The notes below the pieces were generated by a model. The model saw only the letters and a program-made list of their open reading frames with translations, was not told where the DNA came from and did not search any database. DNA of 64,000 nt from Candidatus Rifleibacteriota bacterium (lineage in GTDB: Bacteria > Muiribacteriota > Ozemobacteria > Ozemobacterales > Ozemobacteraceae), in the NCBI GenBank assembly GCA_017417215.1, contig JAFPZP010000107.1:1-64000 (forward strand), in the 5' to 3' direction. Positions 27,252 to 36,071 of the stretch are shown here, one piece after another; position 1 is the first letter of the stretch; each line of letters starts with the position of its first letter. The translations under genes and the position numbers were made by a program.

Positions 27252-29813
27252 ATGCTATACAAATTTTCTAACAAAAAAGGTAATATTACTTTAATCCTTG
27301 TTGGGCTTATTTTCGTAATGATGATTATGACTATGTTTTTGTCACGTCGTCTTACAAGCCATACCCAGTTGCTCACTTTAGGTGATTATACCCAAATAAG
27401 CAGATATTATCTTGAATCCTATGCTAATCATGTTATGCAACAGGTTAGAGCTCAGGTTAATGATCCTACTTCCAAGTTAAATGAAGCAATGTGTCAAGAC
27501 ATAGAGTCATTACCTAGTAGAGATTTAACTGATTGTTTCGTTTATAAAGAATCTGATGCTCTTAAAGAATTAGAAATAGTATATGGCAATAATAATAAAA
27601 TAAAAAGGTTAGTCGGTCCTGGTAACTTTTCAATAAAACTGACTAATAACACAGAAGCTATTGGTTACCCTGAGTGGTTAACAATAGAAAAAGAAAAAAC
27701 CTTGGATAATCTTAAAAAAGAAAAAGAAGGCGTCTTAGAGGTTACTTGTGCCTGTTCATTTAATAAAAGAAAATATACTCTTGTTGTTCAGTTCCCTTTC
27801 ACAGTTGTTTATCGTATGACTCCAGTTCTTAAAGATTTTATGCTTTTTGCTGATAATATTTATTCTGAACAGAGATGGGAAAAACAAGTTAAATTAAGTG
27901 ATGATAAAAGTCTGGATAGATTAAATATTGTTGCCATAGAAAATGGTAGGGCAGTCTTAGAAGATTATGCAGAAAGTCTTAAAGAAGACAATGATATTAA
28001 TTTTAATTATATTAATCGAGGTAAATTCAGGATAAGACCCTGGTTTTTGTTGCAACCTCCAGAAGGTGAGGCTGTAGACGAAAAAAATTCTGGAATGGTA
28101 TATTTAGGGCCTACAGATAGAACTTTTGGAAAATCAATTTTTTATAATTTAGGTGGTATTGCTCCTAAAAGCGATCCAGATTCCTCTGATACAGATCTTA
28201 TAGACCACAGTGATGTTAATATTGTTACTCCAGAATCAGTAGGTTTGCCTCAAAATTTTGATATAACAAATGAGACTGCAGATTTCCCAATAGGTGGTGG
28301 TATTAAATCTTATGGAAGAGAAACTCATTTAAAATCGGAAGGTCACCATTTGAATTTAGGGGTTATAGGTTTCTGTAAAGAGTTTACTACTTTTTTTGAT
28401 GTTGGTATATATAAACTTTCTGATTTCTTTAATGATGATTCAGATGTATTAATGAAACCTGATAGTGAAACTTTCTGGGGTGAAATAATTAAAAAATCGT
28501 TAGACTATAGGAAATACTATGGCTTTTCATTTGGCTTAAAACTTTTTGGAGTTCATTATAAAACTATACTCGGTAACCCTGTTCCACCCGTAAAACGTCA
28601 GATTTTTGGAAATGTTTTCGGACGATTTATATTGTTCAATATGTGGAGTGGTCCTTCGTCAGCTTTCCAAGCATTAAAATATAATCCTAATTGTACTATT
28701 GATGAAGTTCCACCTCAGGAGTTGAATTATTTAGCAGATAGAGATCCAATATATTTCAGACCAGAGGAATATGAAGAGGGGATGAGCGAACAAGAACAGA
28801 GAGAGATATATAATAAATATATGTCTAAAACCATGTCTGGTATGGTAACCAAAGACCATTATAAGAAAAATGGAGATGGTCGTAACCAATCTCTCTTTAT
28901 GCCAATAAATTATGATTATGATGGCGGATGGGAACATAAAATTTTTGATGATAGTGATTTTGAAGCAAACGATGGCTTTAAATTTAAAGGTAGAGATAAG
29001 GGTTTTGATAAATTTGGTGAATTGTGGTTTGCAAGAAAAGATGATAATCCATCAGACCCTACCGATGACCGTTCTTGTATAGAAAAACGTATTGGTAGAA
29101 CTTTTGAAGATGAAGATAGATTTAAAGAAGCTGTTGGTTATCCAGAAAGATTTAAGATTAATGGTGTGGTTTATGTAAAAGGTGATTTGGATTTAAGTAA
29201 GGGAATGAATTTAAAGGCAGATGATTGCAGTGGCGGAATCGTCTTGGTCGATGGTGATATAAAAGTAGGTAATATTCTTAGAGGGCAAGACCCAATATTT
29301 GATAGAAACAATAAATTTGAATTGTTTACTGGTAGTGGCAATGGAGTTGAAATTTATAAGGGTTGGGTTGATTCTGCATCAGAATATTACATTGGTGCAG
29401 ATAAGATTTTAACTTTTGTTTGTTTGCCTAATGGAGGGAAAAAACGAAAAATAGAGATAGTTGGAAACACTTTATTGGGCGTTCAGCTTATTAATCTAAC
29501 TCAAGATGATTCTAAAAAAAGATCAAGCTGGGACCGTGAAGAAATTGAAGACCAGATTTGTTGGAATTTGCCAATAGATAGCAAGAAGAAAGACATTATT
29601 TTCTATGGGTCTATTGCCTGCAATCAGTTAAACTTGCCTCGAAGACTATTAGAATTTGGTGAAATCACTAATAGCTGTGATGCTGTTTTAAATGCACCCG
29701 TCTTTTTGTATCCTTCTGTTATGGCTTCAGAAACTCCTCCTTTGGCTGTTCAGATTATGGAAGATATGCGGTGTTACCGTCTTACTGCCGAAAAAGAAGG
29801 AGCTACAGATTAA
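27252..29813 (+). CDS. Giant PilX/GspK-like pilus-assembly protein (cluster 2)
   Basis: 853 residues. The N-terminus NKKG-NITLILVGLIFVMMIMTMFLSRRL is a prepilin-like site and helix without Glu5, then a PilX-type helix (YTQISRYYLESYANHVMQQVRAQV). The protein is far longer than typical PilX (~200) or GspK (~300). The C-terminal part (about 650-730) has strands such as VVYVKGDLDLSKG and GGIVLVDGDIKVGNI that suggest a beta-helix-like module seen in other large PilX-related proteins. First gene of cluster 2; its stop shares a base with the next start. It probably forms a large tip domain displayed outside the membrane. Confidence 0.72.
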   Translation: MLYKFSNKKGNITLILVGLIFVMMIMTMFLSRRLTSHTQLLTLGDYTQISRYYLESYANHVMQQVRAQVNDPTSKLNEAMCQDIESLPSRDLTDCFVYKESDALKELEIVYGNNNKIKRLVGPGNFSIKLTNNTEAIGYPEWLTIEKEKTLDNLKKEKEGVLEVTCACSFNKRKYTLVVQFPFTVVYRMTPVLKDFMLFADNIYSEQRWEKQVKLSDDKSLDRLNIVAIENGRAVLEDYAESLKEDNDINFNYINRGKFRIRPWFLLQPPEGEAVDEKNSGMVYLGPTDRTFGKSIFYNLGGIAPKSDPDSSDTDLIDHSDVNIVTPESVGLPQNFDITNETADFPIGGGIKSYGRETHLKSEGHHLNLGVIGFCKEFTTFFDVGIYKLSDFFNDDSDVLMKPDSETFWGEIIKKSLDYRKYYGFSFGLKLFGVHYKTILGNPVPPVKRQIFGNVFGRFILFNMWSGPSSAFQALKYNPNCTIDEVPPQELNYLADRDPIYFRPEEYEEGMSEQEQREIYNKYMSKTMSGMVTKDHYKKNGDGRNQSLFMPINYDYDGGWEHKIFDDSDFEANDGFKFKGRDKGFDKFGELWFARKDDNPSDPTDDRSCIEKRIGRTFEDEDRFKEAVGYPERFKINGVVYVKGDLDLSKGMNLKADDCSGGIVLVDGDIKVGNILRGQDPIFDRNNKFELFTGSGNGVEIYKGWVDSASEYYIGADKILTFVCLPNGGKKRKIEIVGNTLLGVQLINLTQDDSKKRSSWDREEIEDQICWNLPIDSKKKDIIFYGSIACNQLNLPRRLLEFGEITNSCDAVLNAPVFLYPSVMASETPPLAVQIMEDMRCYRLTAEKEGATD

Positions 29814-30349
29814 TGGGTCTGAAAACCAGAGCTTTTTCAATGGTTGAAGTCATGGTAGCTATTGTCGTCTTTGCGCTGGCAATTCTTCCATTGGTTTGGT
29901 TAAGCTCTAAACAAACAAAAGAGGCTTTCCATGTCGGTAAACATATGATGGCAGGTCAGCTTGCCGCAACTTTCATGGATAATATTCTACATCGTGACTA
30001 TGATGATGTTTCTAATATTGCTAAAAAAAGTCCTTATGAAGGCGATGTGCTTGAAAATTCTTCTAATTCTAAGATAAAAGATTTTTTTAATTTATCTGAA
30101 ATGGTTGAAGGTCTAGAGAATGAAAAAGCTAATGAAAATATAAAAATTTCGTTTAGAAATTTTAGATATAAGATTACTTTGAAAGAAAATTTAAAAGACA
30201 GCTATAATTCTGATACTAAAGAATATGGAAAGGCTATATCTATAACAGTTGAAGTTTCATATTTAGTTTCAGATAATAAAAATGATAGAGATAGAACAAG
30301 GCAATATTTGCGTATAAATGCGATTAAATATGGTGAAATGCATAAATAA
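29813..30349 (+). CDS. GspI/PulI-like minor pseudopilin (cluster 2)
   Basis: 178 residues from the ATG at 29813, which shares its A with the upstream TAA and has AAGGAG at 29796-29801; a longer reading frame from 29771 would add 14 residues and is not favoured. The signal TRA-FSMVEVMVAIVVFALAILPLVWLSS has Ala at -1 and Glu at +5. The following helix (HMMAGQLAATFMDNIL) is of the GspI/PulI type. It is the second of a three-gene pseudopilin set. Confidence 0.78.
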   Translation: MGLKTRAFSMVEVMVAIVVFALAILPLVWLSSKQTKEAFHVGKHMMAGQLAATFMDNILHRDYDDVSNIAKKSPYEGDVLENSSNSKIKDFFNLSEMVEGLENEKANENIKISFRNFRYKITLKENLKDSYNSDTKEYGKAISITVEVSYLVSDNKNDRDRTRQYLRINAIKYGEMHK

Positions 30350-30350
30350 T

Positions 30351-31058
30351 ATGAAGAAAACTGGTGATTATCTAAAAAATAAAAAAGGGATAACTGTTAT
30401 GGAAATAGTTATCGTAATTGCCATTTCCAGTATTATTATGGGAGTTGCAATGGCTATGATGAGTCGCAGTAATACCCAGTTTAAGAGAAGCACCAATATG
30501 ATAAACATACAACGTTTGATGGATAATATTATTGAACGTATTCGTTCAGATGTTCGTTCTTTAAAACGTATTGTTCCATCGGATGATAATGGGTCTGGTA
30601 ATGATACTATAACTTCTGGAGATCCTAATAAAATTAGTTTTGTCGTAGTAAAATTTATAGATGCTGAAAGCTATGATGATATTGATAAAGAACATAATTA
30701 TTCTAAAATAACTTATGAGTTTGACCCTGAACAAAAGACTCTTTTTCGATATGAAATTAAAGACTGTGATATGTATGGAGTAGGTGGTGAAACTGTACCT
30801 GAAGAGTCTAACTTTCATGGTATGAATCAGGTTCTTTCTATGAACTTTGATCCTGTGTTTAATCATGAGTATGAAGATGGCGTAAGAACTAAAAGAGATT
30901 CAAATAAAGGTGATGATTTCAAATGTTTGAATGTTGCTATGCAATTAGTCGCTAATGAATACAGTAGCAAAGATTCTGATGCATCAACTTTATCTATTGC
31001 TTGCCAGTTTTATTCAACATGTGTAGAATCAAAACTTAGATTTGATGATAATAAATAA
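30351..31058 (+). CDS. PulJ/GspJ-like minor pseudopilin (cluster 2)
   Basis: About 235 residues from the ATG at 30351, which lies 1 nt after the previous stop; an in-frame ATG at 30318 would add 11 residues inside the upstream gene. The signal NKKG-ITVMEIVIVIAISSIIMGVAMAMMS has Glu at +5. The helix INIQRLMDNIIERIRSDVRSLKRIV is typical for the GspJ class. It completes the K/I/J-like set of cluster 2. Confidence 0.78.
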   Translation: MKKTGDYLKNKKGITVMEIVIVIAISSIIMGVAMAMMSRSNTQFKRSTNMINIQRLMDNIIERIRSDVRSLKRIVPSDDNGSGNDTITSGDPNKISFVVVKFIDAESYDDIDKEHNYSKITYEFDPEQKTLFRYEIKDCDMYGVGGETVPEESNFHGMNQVLSMNFDPVFNHEYEDGVRTKRDSNKGDDFKCLNVAMQLVANEYSSKDSDASTLSIACQFYSTCVESKLRFDDNK

Positions 31059-31080
31059 TTCTTTCTCGTATGGAGGGATA

Positions 31081-32139
31081 ATGAAAAGATCTAATTTAAT
31101 ACTTGCTGTAGCAATGAGTTCTTTATTTGCGGTAGGAGCTAGCTTTGCTGATGATGCTGTTATTATCAGACAGGCAAGAGAGCTTCAAATGGCAAAAAAA
31201 TATGATGAAGCTATAAAGCTTTATGAAGCTAGTGTAAAAAACAATGCCTCTGAAAGACTTTATGTAGACTACGCTGCTTTGCTTATCAACTTAAAAAAAT
31301 ATGTTCAATGTGATGAATTATTGACCAAGGCTTCTGATATTTATCCAGATAGTTTGAGAATTAAGAACGCATTGGGTATGGCTAAGTATAAAAAAGGTGA
31401 TTTATCTGGCGCTTCTGCTCTGTTTTCTCAGGTTCTTAGCAAAGATTCTGAAAATAAATATGCTAAGACAATGTTGGAAACCATAAGAAAAGAAAAATCA
31501 TCTTCTTCTCCTATAGATACTGCAAATGGTGCTGAAACAGTTTCAAATGCTGGCGATGATGCTGATTACGGTGACAGCTTTGTTGGTGGAGCTATCACTT
31601 TCAATGTTTCTGATAAATTATCTTTGGAAGAACAGCAGGAACTTGCTAAAAAGCTTTATGGCGAAATGACAAAAATGGATGATGAAGACCTTGATGGCTT
31701 TATCAGACTGCATAAGCAAGTAATTGAAAAGTGCCCCAAAACAGATCAGGCACAAGAATCTTGTTGGAGACTTTCTAATCTTTATTTCTTAGGTTATCAA
31801 CCACCGGATTTCGAAAACTGTATGGCTGTTTTGGAACATCTGCTTAAGCAGTATCCAGATACTCCTCTTATGCCAGATGCTAAGAACAGACTTATTGTTT
31901 GTAGTAAAAAGACAGAAAACTTCGATAAAGTTTGTAAACTTTACGAAGAACTCTTCCAGAAAGACCCGGAACCAGATGATACAACTTTCATGATTAGAGC
32001 TTTGGAATATGCTGATGCTTTAACTAGTGCAAACAGAATAGATGAGGCAAAAGCTTGGTATATGAAAGTTATTGAAAAAGATGACGGGAAGAATTCTTTG
32101 CAGGCAAGAGCTGCAACAAGAAAACTCGGAAATCTTTAA
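31081..32139 (+). CDS. Secreted TPR protein at the end of cluster 2
   Basis: 352 residues from the ATG at 31081, supported by GGAGGG 5 nt upstream (the reading frame opens earlier, at 31042). Signal peptide to about residue 24 (VGASFADD). TPR-like helices at about 30-125 (AKKYDEAIKLYEASVKNNAS) and at the C-terminus (235-350). It lies 22 bp after the GspJ-like gene and is probably co-transcribed. A periplasmic assembly or pilotin-like scaffold role is inferred only from position. Confidence 0.8.
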   Translation: MKRSNLILAVAMSSLFAVGASFADDAVIIRQARELQMAKKYDEAIKLYEASVKNNASERLYVDYAALLINLKKYVQCDELLTKASDIYPDSLRIKNALGMAKYKKGDLSGASALFSQVLSKDSENKYAKTMLETIRKEKSSSSPIDTANGAETVSNAGDDADYGDSFVGGAITFNVSDKLSLEEQQELAKKLYGEMTKMDDEDLDGFIRLHKQVIEKCPKTDQAQESCWRLSNLYFLGYQPPDFENCMAVLEHLLKQYPDTPLMPDAKNRLIVCSKKTENFDKVCKLYEELFQKDPEPDDTTFMIRALEYADALTSANRIDEAKAWYMKVIEKDDGKNSLQARAATRKLGNL

Positions 32140-32167
32140 TTATTACTAATATATTAGTTGTAATGAG

Positions 32168-32204
32168 GTTACTATGATTAAATTTATTATTTAATCATAG
32201 TAAC
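32168..32204. other. Perfect 16-bp hairpin in an intergenic region
   Basis: Arms GTTACTATGATTAAAT and ATTTAATCATAGTAAC with loop TTATT. No T-tract follows, so it does not look like a standard terminator. It is 46 nt before the next ATG (32251) and 28 nt after the TPR stop; a binding site or mRNA-stability element is possible. Confidence 0.5.
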
Positions 32205-32250
32205 TATTACGATTATCATAAAAATCTTTAGGAAGAACCGAAGGAGGACT

Positions 32251-32805
32251 ATGCATAAAATGTCTAAAAGCTTTAATTATTGTTTTAAAAAGGTCTTTTT
32301 TTGTCTTTCGGTTTTTTTGTTCTTTTCTTTTTTTTCTGCAATATCTTTGAATGCTATGATTAGAGATATTTCTTTAGATGAACTTGTTAGAAGATCAGAT
32401 ACTATTGTTGTTGTTGACGTTTTAGCTGTAAAAACAGTAGGAACGCTACCATCCGGGGCTCAGGTCGTTGCAAATCTTGTTAGTGTAAACCAGCCATTAA
32501 AAGGTGGGGTTGCTATTGGTGAACGATTAAAACTAAAAACTAGAACTATTGAAGATGAAGCTTTCTTGAAAAAGGGACAAAAAACTCTTCTTTTTCTAAG
32601 AAAGGTTCAGAATTATTATGAAGTAGTTTCTGGTATTGCTGGAACATGGCCTATTGAAGATGATGGCAACTTATATGGTTATGGGACAGGCAAGAAGCTT
32701 TCTGATGTTGAAAAGGCTATAGAATCTGTTGAAGCAGAAATGAAAGCTAATCCCGACAAAAAGCCAGATTCGGGTTCTCGCTCTAAAATAGTTATTTCAT
32801 TATAA
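32251..32805 (+). CDS. Small exported protein of unknown function
   Basis: 184 residues with a strong ribosome-binding site (GAAGGAGG at 32239-32246). A hydrophobic signal sequence (about 12-35, very Phe-rich) is followed by a beta-rich domain: SLDELVRRSDTIVVVDVLAVKT, then EDEAFLKKGQKTLLFLRK and YYEVVSGIAGTWPI. The pattern resembles small exported OB-like domains of unknown role that occur in several diderm phyla. The C-terminus is charged. It lies 8 bp before tilS; no function can be assigned. Confidence 0.7.
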   Translation: MHKMSKSFNYCFKKVFFCLSVFLFFSFFSAISLNAMIRDISLDELVRRSDTIVVVDVLAVKTVGTLPSGAQVVANLVSVNQPLKGGVAIGERLKLKTRTIEDEAFLKKGQKTLLFLRKVQNYYEVVSGIAGTWPIEDDGNLYGYGTGKKLSDVEKAIESVEAEMKANPDKKPDSGSRSKIVISL

Positions 32806-32813
32806 AATTACTT

Positions 32814-33809
32814 GTGACTTTTAAAAAGAATCCTTTATTTCAACGTTTATTATCTAAATTAACCCCTGTTCCTGAAGGATCAAAATTTGCTGTTGCCGTT
32901 TCTGGCGGTACAGATTCTGTTGCTTTGCTATTTTTAATAAAAGAATGGTGTCGTATGAAACACAAAAATATATGTGTGTTTCATGTCGATCATTCTATGC
33001 GCAGCACTAGTTCTTCTGATGCAGAATGGGTTAGTAATCTTTGTAAAGAATTAAACATAGAGTTTTTTATAAGAAAAGCCACAGAAGAAGATTTATCTAA
33101 AAACCGTCATTTAGGTTCAGAAGGCTGGGCAAGAAATTTCAGGTATTCTGCTTTTGCTTCAATGCTTAAAGAATCTGGCGCTGATGTGATCGTAACAGGT
33201 CATAATTCAGATGATCAGGCTGAAACCATTATTATGAGAATGCTTAGAGGTTGTTCTTGGAGAGGACTACATGGAATCAAGAGCCAGATTATTCTGAATT
33301 TTGAGAATACTAAATTGAAAATGTGGCGGCCTATTCTTAATATTTCAAGAGCAGAATTATCTAGCTTTTTGAAATCTTTTAAGCAGAGTTGGCGTGAAGA
33401 CGAAACAAATCAGACAGATTTGTATTTAAGAAATAAAATCAGACATAGATTAATGCCAATGCTTGAAGAAATATATAAAGGTTCTGTAGAACATATAGTT
33501 GCATTGGGTGAAGATGCTGCTTTATTGCAGAAAGAACTGCATTTAAGAGCTTTAAGATATTTAAAAAAGTATTTTAATACTGAAAAAAATCAGATTATGG
33601 TTGCCCTAAAGCCAGAAACCTCTCTTCGCAGAGAGGTTATAAGAATTTGGCTTAAAAATAATGGATTAGAACTGTCTATCAATAGAAGTCTTATTGAAAG
33701 AATAGATGATTTATGGTTGGTTAAGAATAATGGTCGTGCGGTAAAGCATGCAAATTTTGAAGTTCTTCGTCATAAAAAATATTTATGGCTTAGGGTTTGG
33801 AACATTTAA
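32814..33809 (+). CDS. tilS: tRNA(Ile)-lysidine synthase
   Basis: 331 residues with a GTG start. The ATP-pyrophosphatase PP-loop AVAVSGGTDSVALLF (26-40), the HVDHSMR segment and TGHNSDDQAETIIMRMLRG identify TilS, which ligates lysine to C34 of the AUA-reading tRNA(Ile) and is normally essential. The length fits the short form with a reduced C-terminal domain. It converges with motB 9 bp away. Confidence 0.95.
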   Translation: MTFKKNPLFQRLLSKLTPVPEGSKFAVAVSGGTDSVALLFLIKEWCRMKHKNICVFHVDHSMRSTSSSDAEWVSNLCKELNIEFFIRKATEEDLSKNRHLGSEGWARNFRYSAFASMLKESGADVIVTGHNSDDQAETIIMRMLRGCSWRGLHGIKSQIILNFENTKLKMWRPILNISRAELSSFLKSFKQSWREDETNQTDLYLRNKIRHRLMPMLEEIYKGSVEHIVALGEDAALLQKELHLRALRYLKKYFNTEKNQIMVALKPETSLRREVIRIWLKNNGLELSINRSLIERIDDLWLVKNNGRAVKHANFEVLRHKKYLWLRVWNI

Positions 33810-33818
33810 AAAGAACTA

Positions 33819-34559
33819 TTAATACCAACTTTCGTTTTGAATTACTTTTTTCTTTTGATTTAGGATTATTATTTCTACACGTCGGTTGATTTCCCTTGCT
33901 GCATCAGAAGTATTTTGAACTTTGGGGCGATTATCCGCATAACCTTGAGCAGAAAATCTTTCTGGATCCAAATTCATTTCATTTACAAAATATCTTACAA
34001 CAGTACAGGCTCTAGCTGCCGAAAGTTCCCAGTTTGACGGGAAAGTAGATTTGGCATTCGGAGGTAAATCGTCTGTATGACCATCTATTCTTATATAGTT
34101 ATCTATTGTGCCAATTATAGGAACTAGAGCAATAAGAACTTCTTCAGCTCCCTTTTTCATATTGGCACTGCCGCTTTCAAATAAAACGTTGGTTGGTATT
34201 TGAATTTTTACCATCTGGTCGTTTGATGTTACTTGAATACGGTCATGCATTGTGACTTTAGATAGTTTATTTTTGACACTTCTAACTATTCTAACGGCTT
34301 CATTTCTTTGAGTAGCTGGAGTCATCAATATACCCTTGTCACCTTGGGTAAGCCACTGGTGTGCACCTTGAGCCTGATTAATTGTAAAAACGGCAAAAAA
34401 GCGCTGGTCCATAGACTGGCTTTCTTGACGTTTTTTAGGAGAGTCCAAGGATGAAAATGCAAAAAGCATAACAAAGAAACAAAGCATATTTGTAACCAAA
34501 TCGCCGTATGATACATACCACAAGGCGGCAGATGGTTGTTTGTTTTCTCTTTTAAGCAT
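33819..34559 (-). CDS. motB: MotB-type stator / OmpA-family peptidoglycan-binding protein
   Basis: 246 residues. One membrane helix (about 18-38) holds the proton-channel Asp in VSYGDLVTNMLCFFVM (Asp20, aligning with the YADFMTAMMAFF motif of MotB). The C-terminal domain (about 130-240) has the OmpA-like signature GHTDD, NWELSAARACTVVRYF, GYADNRP and NRRVEI that binds peptidoglycan. It overlaps the motA gene by 8 bp. No flagellar genes are near, so it may power flagella encoded elsewhere or a gliding-type motor. Confidence 0.88.
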   Translation of the reverse strand: MLKRENKQPSAALWYVSYGDLVTNMLCFFVMLFAFSSLDSPKKRQESQSMDQRFFAVFTINQAQGAHQWLTQGDKGILMTPATQRNEAVRIVRSVKNKLSKVTMHDRIQVTSNDQMVKIQIPTNVLFESGSANMKKGAEEVLIALVPIIGTIDNYIRIDGHTDDLPPNAKSTFPSNWELSAARACTVVRYFVNEMNLDPERFSAQGYADNRPKVQNTSDAAREINRRVEIIILNQKKKVIQNESWY

Positions 34560-35352
34560 TCTGAGAAAGTTCCTCGGCTAGATGTAATTCATTAAATGCT
34601 TCTTTTGATTTTTCAGAGAGATAAGACAGAAGCTTTTCCTGAACGATTCTTGGGTTGGTTCCTGATGCAATAAGTATTACACCGCGACCAATAATGTCGT
34701 TATACATATCTTCTTCTGCAGCTCTTTCTGCGAGTTTTTTTGCATAAGGAGTCAAAAGAAGATTTGCTGCAATGGTTCCATAAAATGTGGTAACAAGAGC
34801 AACAGCCATGTTAGGACCGATGGAAGACGGGTCGTCTAAGTTACCTAATAGACAAACCAGACCGATAATGGTTCCAATCATACCAAAAGCTGGAACAACG
34901 GATGCAAGGAAGTTCAAAGCGTCTACTACATCTGAGTGACGCTGAGATGTTGCTTGTATTTCTGTATCTATTACTTCGGTAATAAGTTTGGCATCGACGC
35001 TGTCTACTACAAGCTGGAGTAATCTAGCTAAGAACGGTTCTTCTATTTCTGCAATTTTAGGTTCAAGAGAAAGAATACCTTCTTTTCTTGCTGATTCTGC
35101 AATCATAAGAATACTACTAATCAGCTTCATGTAGTTGTATTCTTTAGGAGCCTTATAAGCCATTCTAATTCCACCAAGAGCTGATTTAACCTTTTCCCAT
35201 TTAAAAGCAACAAGTAAGGCTGAGCAGCCACCACCGAAAACGATGAACAATGATGGAATATCAAAGAACATTTTAAGGTTTCCAGATATCTTGATACCTA
35301 TTGTAATCAACAGGAATCCTAAGATTGTTCCTACTACCGATGTCTTATCCAA
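34552..35352 (-). CDS. motA: MotA-type stator subunit
   Basis: 266 residues with four membrane helices (about 7-22, 30-50, 145-170, 180-200). The opening segment TILGFLLITIGIKISGNLKMFFDIPSLFIVFGGG and the conserved VVPAFGMIGTIIGLVCLLGNLDDPSSIGPNMAVAL are characteristic of MotA/PomA rather than ExbB. It forms the ion-conducting stator with the downstream MotB. It lies 24 bp after the upstream secreted-protein gene. Confidence 0.9.
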   Translation of the reverse strand: MDKTSVVGTILGFLLITIGIKISGNLKMFFDIPSLFIVFGGGCSALLVAFKWEKVKSALGGIRMAYKAPKEYNYMKLISSILMIAESARKEGILSLEPKIAEIEEPFLARLLQLVVDSVDAKLITEVIDTEIQATSQRHSDVVDALNFLASVVPAFGMIGTIIGLVCLLGNLDDPSSIGPNMAVALVTTFYGTIAANLLLTPYAKKLAERAAEEDMYNDIIGRGVILIASGTNPRIVQEKLLSYLSEKSKEAFNELHLAEELSQNA

Positions 35353-35376
35353 AATAAACCTCCAGCAAAACGTCCT

Positions 35377-36051
35377 TTATCCAATTAAATCAAGTTTAAA
35401 CTCTAATTCTGTTATTCCTTTTTTAGTTACAGTCATATTGTTTACACTTATATTGAATTTAAAGGGTGAAACTTCAGCAATACCTATCATCTGTCCTTTT
35501 TTTACTTTTTTAGAATCAAGTTGGACTTTTGGAGTTGTTAAATTTCTAACCTTTTTACCATTTTCATATACGCATATAGTAAAGCTTATAGAGTTTAAGC
35601 GGGCAAAATCGTCAGTAACATCTTTCCAGTCTTCGTTGTAAGTAACTGTGAAATGATAGTTTTTTCCATTATAGAGAACTGGTTTATCTTTTAAGATATT
35701 TTCCGTGGTTGGATGAGGAGAATAATCTAAAAATCTTGAAAGAGTATATAACTTTTTGGGTTTACTATCTAATTTTGTTACCGAAGTAGGTTTTGTTGTT
35801 GTCGGTTTAATATTAGATGGTGAAGAATTTTTCATTTCTTCAATTTTTTTCAAGATGCTTTCTTTTTTTGCCTTAATTTGTGCCTGCATTTCAGCACTAT
35901 TCTGGGGAACGCTAGCCATCATAAAACATTCTTGTTCTAATGGAGGAGAAATAAGCTGAATATCATTAGAAGCCTGTAAATCTGAAATAATTCCAAGTGT
36001 ACTTATAGCAATTAAACCTGAAGTCAAAAAACAAAAGCTAGATTTTTTCAT
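35377..36051 (-). CDS. Secreted protein of unknown function
   Basis: 224 residues. Signal peptide MKKSSFCFLTSGLIAISTLGIISDLQA, then a charged helical linker (about 50-72) and a Thr/Lys/Pro-rich stretch (TTTKPTSVTK). The C-terminal ~130 residues are beta-rich (KNYHFTVTYNEDWKDVTDDFARLNSISFTICVYENG) and look like a beta-sandwich. I do not recognise the family. It is encoded directly upstream of motA, so an envelope role linked to the stator is possible but unproven. Confidence 0.65.
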   Translation of the reverse strand: MKKSSFCFLTSGLIAISTLGIISDLQASNDIQLISPPLEQECFMMASVPQNSAEMQAQIKAKKESILKKIEEMKNSSPSNIKPTTTKPTSVTKLDSKPKKLYTLSRFLDYSPHPTTENILKDKPVLYNGKNYHFTVTYNEDWKDVTDDFARLNSISFTICVYENGKKVRNLTTPKVQLDSKKVKKGQMIGIAEVSPFKFNISVNNMTVTKKGITELEFKLDLIG

Positions 36052-36071
36052 TAGTTAGCTCCTTTATAGCG

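Noticed and set aside
33819-35352. ExbB/ExbD or TolQ/TolR pair
   Set aside because: The small subunit has a full OmpA-like peptidoglycan-binding domain, and the large one has the MotA helix pattern and length.
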